A DNA stretch of 51,435 bases from Cryomorphaceae bacterium. Its GTDB lineage: Bacteria; Bacteroidota; Bacteroidia; Flavobacteriales; Crocinitomicaceae. The translations under genes were made by a program, and so were the position numbers. The notes beneath the pieces were generated by a model. It was not told where the DNA came from and made no database searches. It saw only the letters and a program-made list of their open reading frames with translations. Below are positions 22,842 through 30,579 of the stretch, in pieces. Within the stretch, counting starts at the first letter, position 1; each line of letters starts with the position of its first letter. Location: positions 1 to 51,435 of the forward strand of contig JAJTDX010000023.1 of assembly GCA_021298235.1 (NCBI GenBank), in the 5' to 3' direction.

Positions 22842-23435
22842 ATGAATAAAATCAAGCTTGAAATAGCCGGATTATCCTACAGTCAAACGCAGTCAGGAGC
22901 ATATGCGCTGGTCTTGTCAGAAGTGGGAGGCAAACGACAGCTACCTATTGTGATTGGTGGATTTGAAGCACAGGCTATTGCAATTGAATTGGAAAAGATG
23001 ACGCCAACACGTCCACTGACGCATGACCTGTTCAAGAATTTTGCACAATCGTTTTCAATTGATGTTCGTGAAATAGTGATCTACAACCTGTCTGAAGGAA
23101 TCTTTTATTCAAAGCTTATTTGTGAAAGCGATGGGATTATGACTGAAATAGATGCACGCACGTCAGATGCAATTGCAATAGCGGTTCGTTTTCACTGTCC
23201 TATATACACATTCGAACATATTCTATCAAGCGCAGGTATTCAGAGTGAAGATGCTGACGATGAACGCGAAAGCACTTATCCTATTGAGGACGAAGATCTT
23301 TCATCAGCCGATGGCGATTTACAAACAATGTCGGAGGAAGATTTGGAAGGTCAGCTGGGTGAAGCACTTGAAAATGAAGATTATGAGCTTGCGTCGCGTA
23401 TTCGGGATGAGATGAACAAGCGCCGCACAAACTAA
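22842..23435 (+). CDS. bifunctional nuclease family protein (DUF151) with C-terminal UVR-like motif
   Basis: Residues 1 to about 135 match the DUF151 family described as having DNase and RNase activity in plants: SGAYALVLSEVGGKRQLPIV, MTPTRPLTHDLFKN and DARTSDAIAIAVRF. After an acidic linker (about 140-165) the tail EGQLGEALENEDYELASRIR resembles a UvrB/UvrC (UVR) interaction motif. 197 residues. It follows etfA by 31 nt and precedes the transporter by 11 nt, so it is co-transcribed. Its physiological role is not clear from context. Confidence 0.85.
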   Translation: MNKIKLEIAGLSYSQTQSGAYALVLSEVGGKRQLPIVIGGFEAQAIAIELEKMTPTRPLTHDLFKNFAQSFSIDVREIVIYNLSEGIFYSKLICESDGIMTEIDARTSDAIAIAVRFHCPIYTFEHILSSAGIQSEDADDERESTYPIEDEDLSSADGDLQTMSEEDLEGQLGEALENEDYELASRIRDEMNKRRTN

Positions 23436-23446
23436 GCAAAACACCT

Positions 23447-24808
23447 ATGGGATTAAAGAACCGGCTCGTCGCAATGAACTTTATGCAGTTCTTCGTTTGG
23501 GGAGCCTGGCTCATTACCGTTTACAACTATTGGTTTGAAACCAAAAAGTGGGGCGGAGTTGAATTTGGCGCTGTTTTTACAACTTTAGGATTGTCTTCCT
23601 TGTTCATGCCAACGATTGTAGGGATTGTGGCGGACAAATGGATCAATGCAGAACGCTTATATGGAGCACTTCATATTCTAGGTGGAATTACACTCTGTTA
23701 TTTAACACAAGTCACCGATCCACAAGCTTTCTTTTGGGTAATCTTTATTGCCATGCTTTGTTATATGCCTACCATTGCTTTATCGAATTCGATTGCTTAT
23801 TCCGTCTTAAAATCAAATGACTATGACGTTGTAAAATCGTTTCCTCCCATCCGAGTGTGGGGGACCGTTGGATTTATTATTGCGATGTGGTTTGTAAATA
23901 TCACTGGGAATAAAGCCTCTGCAAATCAATTTTTGATCGCTGGTGGTTCGGCCATATTGTTGGGATTATATTCATTTAGTTTGCCTAAATGTTACCCAAG
24001 CAAGCCGAGTAATCGGTCTTTAAGCTCTCTGCTTGGATTGGATGCCTTTAAGCTTTTCAAGGAATATAAAATGTTCTTATTCTTTTTGTTTTCACTTTTC
24101 CTTGGCGCCTCATTGCAGCTCACCAATATGTATGGCGATGGATATATCAGTGAGTTTGGGAACTTTGGCAAATATCAAGACTCCATGATTGTGCGCTATT
24201 CCACTGTCATCATGTCGATCTCACAGATTTCTGAAACGTTATTCATCCTTGCGATTCCGTTTTTTCTTAAACGATTCGGAATAAAATATGTCATGCTTAT
24301 TAGCATGATAGCATGGGTTTTTCGCTTCGGATTACTTGCTTATGGCAATCCAGCCGAAGGACTTTGGATGATTGTTGCATCTTGTATCGTTTATGGGATG
24401 GCATTCGATTTCTTCAATGTATCCGGATCCCTTTTTGTTGAAGGGAATACAGCACCTTCGATTCGTTCAAGTGCACAAGGCTTGTTCATGATGATGACCA
24501 ACGGAATAGGTGCGATTCTCGGAAGCTATCTCAGTGGAATATTAATTCAACGTTACTTTATGCTTGAGTTCAGGACGGTTTCAGAGCTCACAAATTACTT
24601 GGGTGTCAAATCGAATTCACCATTATTTGAGCGTGTAACAGGAGGAGTTCAAATTCACAATGGTCAATTTTCCTCCACTATCATGATGAAAGATTGGTCG
24701 TCTATTTGGATCACATTTGCACTTTACTCCTTACTCATCGCAGTGTTGTTCGCATTGCTGTTCAGACATAAACATAACCCGGATTCCATAGGAGAGGTAA
24801 CTCACTGA
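23447..24808 (+). CDS. nucleoside:H+ symporter family (NupG-like) MFS permease
   Basis: Inner-membrane transporter of 453 residues with about twelve hydrophobic segments. The N-terminus NRLVAMNFMQFFVWGAWLIT and VRVWGT-like segment (PPIRVWGTVGFIIAMWFV) are typical of the NHS family, as is GMAFDFFNVSGSLFVEG. Bacteroidota carry many such members, and substrates beyond nucleosides are possible. A loop at about 375-410 (GVKSNSPLFERVTGGVQIHN) is longer than in E. coli NupG. Two nt separate it from the next gene. Confidence 0.82.
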   Translation: MGLKNRLVAMNFMQFFVWGAWLITVYNYWFETKKWGGVEFGAVFTTLGLSSLFMPTIVGIVADKWINAERLYGALHILGGITLCYLTQVTDPQAFFWVIFIAMLCYMPTIALSNSIAYSVLKSNDYDVVKSFPPIRVWGTVGFIIAMWFVNITGNKASANQFLIAGGSAILLGLYSFSLPKCYPSKPSNRSLSSLLGLDAFKLFKEYKMFLFFLFSLFLGASLQLTNMYGDGYISEFGNFGKYQDSMIVRYSTVIMSISQISETLFILAIPFFLKRFGIKYVMLISMIAWVFRFGLLAYGNPAEGLWMIVASCIVYGMAFDFFNVSGSLFVEGNTAPSIRSSAQGLFMMMTNGIGAILGSYLSGILIQRYFMLEFRTVSELTNYLGVKSNSPLFERVTGGVQIHNGQFSSTIMMKDWSSIWITFALYSLLIAVLFALLFRHKHNPDSIGEVTH

Positions 24809-24810
24809 GA

Positions 24811-25788
24811 ATGGAAAGAAATGAACTTCTTGAACAAAAAATCTTCTCTATAAGAAGCAAAGAAGACTTCAATAGAACAGCACTCGAAGTATTTTATTTC
24901 CAATACGAACACTGTTCTATTTATCGATCTTTCGCGGAGCACCTGAATAAAACAGCACCTTCAGAAGTTACCGAAATTCCTTTTTTACCAATTTCTTTTT
25001 TCAAATCACATCGGGTTTCGGTTGCACAAACGCATGAAGCACATTTTAAAAGCAGTGGAACAACAAGTGTTGAGCGCAGTTCACATTTCGTTTTTTCGAA
25101 AGATGTCTATACGCGTTCATTTAAACAGTTTTACCGCGACGCCATAGGCAATCCTGAAAATCAAATCATCCTAGCATTGTTGCCAAATTATCTGGAACAA
25201 GGTGACTCCAGTTTGGTTTTTATGGTCAATGAGCTCATCGAAAGCACTAAAGATGAAGCCTCGGGATTTGTATTAGGCGACCTTGACGAGCTGAAAATGC
25301 GCTATGACTTGGGGACATCTCGAGGTAAACAGGTAGTAATTTTTGGTGTGTCCTACGCACTTTTAGATCTTGCAGAAGCGAAGCTTGATCTATCAGCAGC
25401 CCTCATTATTGAAACAGGCGGAATGAAAGGAAGAAGGAAAGAACTTTTAAAAGAGGAGCTTCATCAAATCATTTGTGCAGGAACCGGAGCACCTTTTGTC
25501 TTTTCAGAATATGGCATGACAGAATTGCTTTCTCAAGGTTACAGCAACCAAAATGGCTATTTCAGATTCCCTAATTGGGTCAATATTCTACTAAGAGATG
25601 TGAATGATCCTCTGCATTATCTATCGGAAAAAAGTACGGGAGGAATTAATGTAATCGACTTAGCCAACCTTTACAGCTGTAGCTTTATAGCGACTCAGGA
25701 CCTAGGCGTATTTGAAGCTGAGGGACTCAAGCTCATGGGCAGGTATGACCATTCTGATATTCGAGGCTGCAACCTTTTGGTTCAATAA
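24811..25788 (+). CDS. LuxE/acyl-protein synthetase-like ligase
   Basis: A 325-residue member of the ANL-related LuxE family, which activates acyl groups as adenylates and moves them to an enzyme cysteine. Visible motifs are HFKSSGTTSVERSSHFVFS (nucleotide loop, SSGTT at 81-85), ALIIETGGMKGRR, and FSEYGMTELLSQGYS (A5-like). No luciferase (luxAB) or reductase (luxC) gene is near, so it does not indicate bioluminescence. Orphan LuxE-like genes occur in many Bacteroidota. Substrate unknown. Confidence 0.82.
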   Translation: MERNELLEQKIFSIRSKEDFNRTALEVFYFQYEHCSIYRSFAEHLNKTAPSEVTEIPFLPISFFKSHRVSVAQTHEAHFKSSGTTSVERSSHFVFSKDVYTRSFKQFYRDAIGNPENQIILALLPNYLEQGDSSLVFMVNELIESTKDEASGFVLGDLDELKMRYDLGTSRGKQVVIFGVSYALLDLAEAKLDLSAALIIETGGMKGRRKELLKEELHQIICAGTGAPFVFSEYGMTELLSQGYSNQNGYFRFPNWVNILLRDVNDPLHYLSEKSTGGINVIDLANLYSCSFIATQDLGVFEAEGLKLMGRYDHSDIRGCNLLVQ

Positions 25789-25818
25789 AAAACTTAACTT
25801 TAGAGCGAATCTTTCGAA

Positions 25819-27003
25819 ATGGATCCTGCACTTTCAACGCTGATTAAAGAAAAAGCTACCAAGCTCTTAAGCTCTGTTCGATCGTATAGAGAACATCTGC
25901 ATCAATACCCTGAATTATCCTATGAGGAATATGAAACCATGTCTTATGTGTCGAGTATTCTTACTGAACATAATATTCCTCATCAAACTGGCATAGGGAA
26001 AACCGGTGTCGTGGCTTTAATCAAATCTGAGAAACATGCTTCAGATGACTGCATAGCCCTTCGAGCTGATCTAGATGCATTGCCAATAACAGAACAAAAT
26101 GACGTGCCTTACAGGTCAATGAAGAATGGATTGATGCATGCGTGCGGTCACGATGTACATACCGCAATCCTTTTGGGGACTGCAATTATTCTTGATTCTG
26201 TGAAGGACAAGTTGCCGAAGCCTATAAAACTTATTTTTCAACCAGGCGAAGAAAAAAACCCCGGTGGAGCTACGCTGATGATAAAAGATGGTGTTCTTGA
26301 AAATCCGAAAGTGAGTGAAATGTATGCATTGCATGTCTTCCCGGATCTAGAAACTGGTAAAGTAGGTTTTAAAGAAGGAATCTACATGGCTTCATGTGAT
26401 GAAATTCACCTGACTATTAATGGGAAGGGAGGTCACGGAGCAACACCCCATCAATGTATAGACCCGATTATGATTGGAGCTTCGATTGTTTTAGAGCTTC
26501 AGCAAATTGTAAGTAGAAAATGTGACCCGAAGACACCCTGCGTCTTAAGTTTTGGCCATTTTGAGGCGCTCGGTGCAACAAATATCATCCCATCCACTGC
26601 GAAGTTGAAAGGAACCTTTCGTACCATGAATGAAATTTGGAGAAATGAGGCATTGAGTCTCATAGAAAAACAGATCAGGCATATTGCTGAAGGCCAGGGC
26701 GCAACGGTAGAGCTGGAAATCAGCAGAGGATATCCATACCTTGAAAATGACCCGATTCTGACCAGAAAACTAAAAGGGCGTTCTGAAGATTTTTTTGGAA
26801 AAACCAATGTTGTAGATCTACCCATACGACTTACGTCAGAGGATTTTTCGTATTATTCACATGAAGTGCCTGTTTGTTTTTTTCGATTAGGAGTTCGAAA
26901 TGAAGAGCTAGGGATCATTCATGGTGTGCACCACCCAAAATTCGACATTGACCATAATGCCCTCCTAACCGGCATGCAAGCCATGTGTTTAGCTGTCCTA
27001 TGA
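25819..27003 (+). CDS. M20-family amidohydrolase / peptidase
   Basis: Zinc-dependent amidohydrolase of the M20D type, which cleaves N-acyl amino acids or peptides. Residues 107-114 read HACGHDVH, with the catalytic metal ligands. Then come FQPGEEKNPGGATLMIKDG with the Glu-Glu pair, ALHVFPDLETGKVGF and, near the end, LTSEDFSYYSHEVP and HHPKFDID. The dimerisation insert (GGHGATPHQCIDP) is present. 394 residues, standard. The stop overlaps the following lipoprotein start by 4 nt. Exact substrate (hippurate, IAA-amino acid, N-acetyl amino acid) cannot be read from sequence. Confidence 0.9.
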   Translation: MDPALSTLIKEKATKLLSSVRSYREHLHQYPELSYEEYETMSYVSSILTEHNIPHQTGIGKTGVVALIKSEKHASDDCIALRADLDALPITEQNDVPYRSMKNGLMHACGHDVHTAILLGTAIILDSVKDKLPKPIKLIFQPGEEKNPGGATLMIKDGVLENPKVSEMYALHVFPDLETGKVGFKEGIYMASCDEIHLTINGKGGHGATPHQCIDPIMIGASIVLELQQIVSRKCDPKTPCVLSFGHFEALGATNIIPSTAKLKGTFRTMNEIWRNEALSLIEKQIRHIAEGQGATVELEISRGYPYLENDPILTRKLKGRSEDFFGKTNVVDLPIRLTSEDFSYYSHEVPVCFFRLGVRNEELGIIHGVHHPKFDIDHNALLTGMQAMCLAVL

Positions 27004-27428
27004 GAAAATTAACATTGATAGTCTTTGCTTTGTCGCTGCTTGCGTGTTCGAAAACAAACCGTGTGTCGGGACGAATCTCTGGATCGTGGGAATTGATCTC
27101 CTACAAACGGACAAATTATGAAGGAATGATTTCCTATCCTTCGGCCAGCGGGAGTGCCACATTTATTGAATTGAAAAATCCGGATGATTCAGCGACATAT
27201 ACCTTCGAAATTGCGCGTGAGATTAATTCAGTGAGCGATAGTCTTTTGGAAAAAGGAACTTATAAGCTTGTGGAAAAAGGCAATTTCATGTATGTGAATG
27301 AACAAGACAATCTTGATCAAACGATCTCCTACATCAAATACAGAATACTGAGCTCGACTAACTCGGATCTTGAAATTGAATTTTCAAAAGGAACCAATAC
27401 AGATATTTTACTTTTTAGGAAAAATTGA
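27000..27428 (+). CDS. small lipoprotein, lipocalin-like size
   Basis: The ATG at 27000 overlaps the amidohydrolase TGA (ATGA). A longer frame from 26985 lies within the upstream gene and is unlikely. MRKLTLIVFALSLLAC is a lipoprotein signal with the lipobox Cys at about residue 16. The mature part has GSWELISYKRTNYEGMISYP, suggesting a small beta-rich lipocalin-like domain as in many Bacteroidota lipoproteins. 142 residues. Function unknown; coupling to the amidohydrolase suggests a shared role in the envelope. Confidence 0.75.
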   Translation: MRKLTLIVFALSLLACSKTNRVSGRISGSWELISYKRTNYEGMISYPSASGSATFIELKNPDDSATYTFEIAREINSVSDSLLEKGTYKLVEKGNFMYVNEQDNLDQTISYIKYRILSSTNSDLEIEFSKGTNTDILLFRKN

Positions 27429-27436
27429 GCCAGATA

Positions 27437-29647
27437 TCAGTTGGCCATTTCACTCATGAACTTAATGCGCATTAGCCTGAGCTCCTCTTCCGTGTAATCG
27501 CCATCAAATTCATTGTAAGCGTCTTTCAAGTCGTCTGATTCAGCCTCAGAAAAGTAATCATAAATCTCTTCCTGATTCTCAGGATCAAGAATGGAGTCAA
27601 TGTAGTAATTTATGTTCACCCGTGTTCCTGAGGAGACAATTGCCTCTATTTCCTCAATCACCTCATCCATACTTTTACCCTGTGAACGACCGATATCTTC
27701 CAGAGGTAACTTTCGGTCAATGTTTTGAATGAGCTGAACTTTTAATCCGGATTTATTTACCAATGATTTTACAATCATATCCTGTGGTCGCTCAATGTCA
27801 TTGTCCTCTACATATTGATGAATCAGGGAAATAAAAGGCTCTCCGTATCGCGTGGCTTTCCCCGTTCCTACTCCTTGTATATTTGTTAATTCATCAAGTG
27901 TAATAGGGTACTGAAAACACATGTCCTTCAGGGATGGTTCCTGAAAGATCACAAAAGGTGGGATATTGCGTTGTTTCGAAATTGACTTTCTCAGGTCAAT
28001 CAACATTTCATACAATGTTTCATCAAATGCTCCACCCTTCCCACTCAAATTAACGATGCCTTCATCGTCATCTGTGTTGGTAAAGTCATGTTCTTTCAAA
28101 AGCATAAATGAATGTGGTTTCTCCAAAAACGCCACACCCTTTTCTGATAGCTTCAGGGTACCGTATGTTTCAATATCCTTATACAGCAATCCTGCAACTA
28201 TGGTTTGTCGAATTACTGCATTCCAGAAATGTTCGTCCTTTTCTTTTCCGGAGCCAAATCCTTTTAACGAATCATGCTTGTATGACTTCATATCCGAAGT
28301 GACATGCCCTGATAGAAAAGCACAATAATGTTTCGCTTTTTGGGTCTCTTGAAGTTCACGCACTGCTTCGAGCAATAATTGAACATATTCTGACCCCTCT
28401 GTCCGTTCTCTCGGATTTTTACAATTGTCACAGAATTCGTTACAGCCCTTTTCATCGAATTCCTCACCGAAATAATGGAGTATGAATTTTCTGCGACAGA
28501 CAGAAGTTTCGGCATAAGAAACTATTTCCGTCAACAGCTGACGTCCAATCTCCTGCTCGGCAACGGGTTTTCCCTGAAGAAATTTCTCCAGTTTTTCAAT
28601 GTCCTTGTAACTGTAAAAAGCAATGCATTCACCTTCTCCTCCATCCCTTCCGGCACGACCGGTTTCCTGGTAATAACTTTCAATGGATTTAGGAATGTCG
28701 TGATGGATTACGTAGCGTACGTCAGGTTTATCGATCCCCATTCCAAAGGCAATCGTAGCGACAATGACATCAGACTCTTCCATAAGAAACATGTCCTGAT
28801 GTTTAGCTCGTGTTGCCGCATCTAATCCCGCATGGTAAGCCAAGGCATTCACTCCATTTACTTGAAGCAGCTCCGCCAATTCTTCTACCTTCTTCCTGCT
28901 CAGGCAATAAACAATACCACTCTTCCCCTCTTTCGATCGGATATATTTGATGATTTGTTTTTCTACATCTCTCTTTGGACGCATCTCATAATAGAGGTTA
29001 TCTCGATTAAAAGATGATTTGAATACAACTGCATCAAGCATATTCAAATTCTTCTGAATATCATATTGCACCTTCGGAGTCGCAGTGGCTGTCAATGCGA
29101 TGATTGGAACATTAGAGATCTTTTCAAATATTTCTCTCAACCTTCTATACTCCGGTCTAAAATCATGACCCCATTCCGAAATACAATGCGCTTCATCAAT
29201 CGCAAAGAAGGAAATATCTACAGAAGTAAGAAAGTCTATGTTCTCTTGCTTTGTCAGAGATTCCGGAGCAACATAGAGTAATTTTGTTCGCTTTTCCTGA
29301 ATATCTGAACGTACTTTGGTGATTTCTGACTTAGACAGTGAAGAGTTTAGAAAATGAGCTACACCCTCATCGTCATTCACATTTCTTATGGCATCAACCT
29401 GATTTTTCATCAGGGCGATCAGAGGCGATACTACGATTGCGGTACCCTCTGAAAGCAATGCTGGCAGCTGATAGCACATGGACTTCCCGCCTCCCGTTGG
29501 CATAATAACAAAGGTATTGTTGCCTTCGAGCACATTTTGGATGATGTCCTTTTGTTTTCCCTTGAAACTATCGAATCCAAAATACTTTCTAAGGGCAATT
29601 TTCAGCTCTTGTTCCGTCATTTGCGATACGTTTGTTTGAAAAGTCAA
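27437..29647 (-). CDS. recQ: ATP-dependent DNA helicase RecQ
   Basis: 3'-5' helicase acting in recombination and fork repair. Walker A PTGGGKS at 50-56, DEAHCISEWGHDFRPEYRRL in motif II, GMGIDKPDVRYVIHHD and YQETGRAGRDG in motifs V-VI. Next come the RecQ zinc module (CRRKFILHYFGEEF, CNEFCDNCKNP), a winged helix and an HRDC domain near 545-610 (RNIPPFVIFQEPSLKDM). An acidic tail to residue 736 follows. An alternative ATG nine codons downstream (MTEQELKIALRKYFG) may be the real start. Tail to tail with the preceding lipoprotein gene, 8 nt apart. Confidence 0.95.
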   Translation of the reverse strand: MTFQTNVSQMTEQELKIALRKYFGFDSFKGKQKDIIQNVLEGNNTFVIMPTGGGKSMCYQLPALLSEGTAIVVSPLIALMKNQVDAIRNVNDDEGVAHFLNSSLSKSEITKVRSDIQEKRTKLLYVAPESLTKQENIDFLTSVDISFFAIDEAHCISEWGHDFRPEYRRLREIFEKISNVPIIALTATATPKVQYDIQKNLNMLDAVVFKSSFNRDNLYYEMRPKRDVEKQIIKYIRSKEGKSGIVYCLSRKKVEELAELLQVNGVNALAYHAGLDAATRAKHQDMFLMEESDVIVATIAFGMGIDKPDVRYVIHHDIPKSIESYYQETGRAGRDGGEGECIAFYSYKDIEKLEKFLQGKPVAEQEIGRQLLTEIVSYAETSVCRRKFILHYFGEEFDEKGCNEFCDNCKNPRERTEGSEYVQLLLEAVRELQETQKAKHYCAFLSGHVTSDMKSYKHDSLKGFGSGKEKDEHFWNAVIRQTIVAGLLYKDIETYGTLKLSEKGVAFLEKPHSFMLLKEHDFTNTDDDEGIVNLSGKGGAFDETLYEMLIDLRKSISKQRNIPPFVIFQEPSLKDMCFQYPITLDELTNIQGVGTGKATRYGEPFISLIHQYVEDNDIERPQDMIVKSLVNKSGLKVQLIQNIDRKLPLEDIGRSQGKSMDEVIEEIEAIVSSGTRVNINYYIDSILDPENQEEIYDYFSEAESDDLKDAYNEFDGDYTEEELRLMRIKFMSEMAN

Positions 29648-29768
29648 GGTAATTTAATATTAAAGCAATACGAATTTAACGAAAAAAAGGGATTTTTAAA
29701 AGTTTTCTTAAGCGAAATAGTCAAATTCTGAAACGAACGATTTCAGCCCGAGGTATCCATGGAAAATG

Positions 29769-29776
29769 TATTTTTG
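29769..29776 (+). promoter_or_regulatory. putative tatC promoter (-7 box)
   Basis: TATTTTTG matches TAnnTTTG. It lies 9 nt before the ATG at 29785 and 27 nt before the ATG at 29803. A -33 TTG is not evident. The 137-bp gap to recQ contains no gene. Confidence 0.35.
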
Positions 29777-29784
29777 CAGAGCGT

Positions 29785-30579
29785 ATGGAGGAGGACAAAC
29801 AAATGTCATTTCTTGACCACCTGGAAGAGCTCCGATGGAGACTGGTTCGAATTGCAATAGCTATAGTTATTGTTGCTACCATTCTCTTTTTCTTTCAGGA
29901 GTGGATTATGAACAATATTTTTCTCTCTATGAGCAACAAGCAGTTTATTAGCTTTCGGCTCATGTGTGAGTATTTTAATGTTTGCATTACAGAGATCCCC
30001 GTTCGCTTTCAGAGCCAGGAAATGTCGGGACAGTTCAGCTATGCTTTAATGACAAGTATTATGGGGGGCATTGTACTTTCCTTCCCTTTCATTTTTTATC
30101 AAATATGGGCCTTCGTCGAACCGGGACTCAAACTCAAAGAGAAAAAAGCAGCTAAAGGAATCGTTTTCTGGGTGAGTATTCTTTTTTTTCTGGGGATATT
30201 GTTCGGTTATTTTTTGGTTGCTCCGCTCTGTGTTCAATTCTTCGGTGCTTACCAGATCAGCGGGAAAATTGAAAACATTTTCACCGTCAATTCTTACATG
30301 AGCACCATTCTGTCTACTGTATTTTATTCCGGTTTGTTATTTCTTTTACCTGTTATCAGCTACATTTTCGCATCACTTGGAATAATTACTCCGGATTTCT
30401 TGAGAAAATACCGCAGACATGCCATTGTGGCTGTATTGATTGTTGCTGCAGTAATTACACCACCCGATGTCATTTCCCAGATTCTTGTATCCATTCCTAT
30501 TCTTTTATTGTACGAAATTGGAATATTGGTTGCGGCACGAGTGTACAAACGCAGGCTAAAAGAAGAAACGCAAGGATGA
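29785..30579 (+). CDS. tatC: Sec-independent translocase TatC
   Basis: Receptor subunit of the twin-arginine translocase, which exports folded proteins across the inner membrane. Six hydrophobic segments; signatures MSFLDHLEELRWRL, EMSGQF, GFPF-like loop and RKYRRHAIVAVLIVAAVITP. The downstream ATG at 29803 (MSFLDHLEEL) is a good alternative start, since a purine-rich GGAGGAGG lies 7 nt before it. 264 residues from 29785. The stop overlaps the next gene by 4 nt. No tatA is adjacent. Confidence 0.95.
   Translation: MEEDKQMSFLDHLEELRWRLVRIAIAIVIVATILFFFQEWIMNNIFLSMSNKQFISFRLMCEYFNVCITEIPVRFQSQEMSGQFSYALMTSIMGGIVLSFPFIFYQIWAFVEPGLKLKEKKAAKGIVFWVSILFFLGILFGYFLVAPLCVQFFGAYQISGKIENIFTVNSYMSTILSTVFYSGLLFLLPVISYIFASLGIITPDFLRKYRRHAIVAVLIVAAVITPPDVISQILVSIPILLLYEIGILVAARVYKRRLKEETQG

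Noticed and set aside
24811..25788. Bioluminescence locus because of the LuxE-like gene
   Set aside because: No luciferase subunits, reductase or fatty-acid reductase partners occur anywhere in the window.
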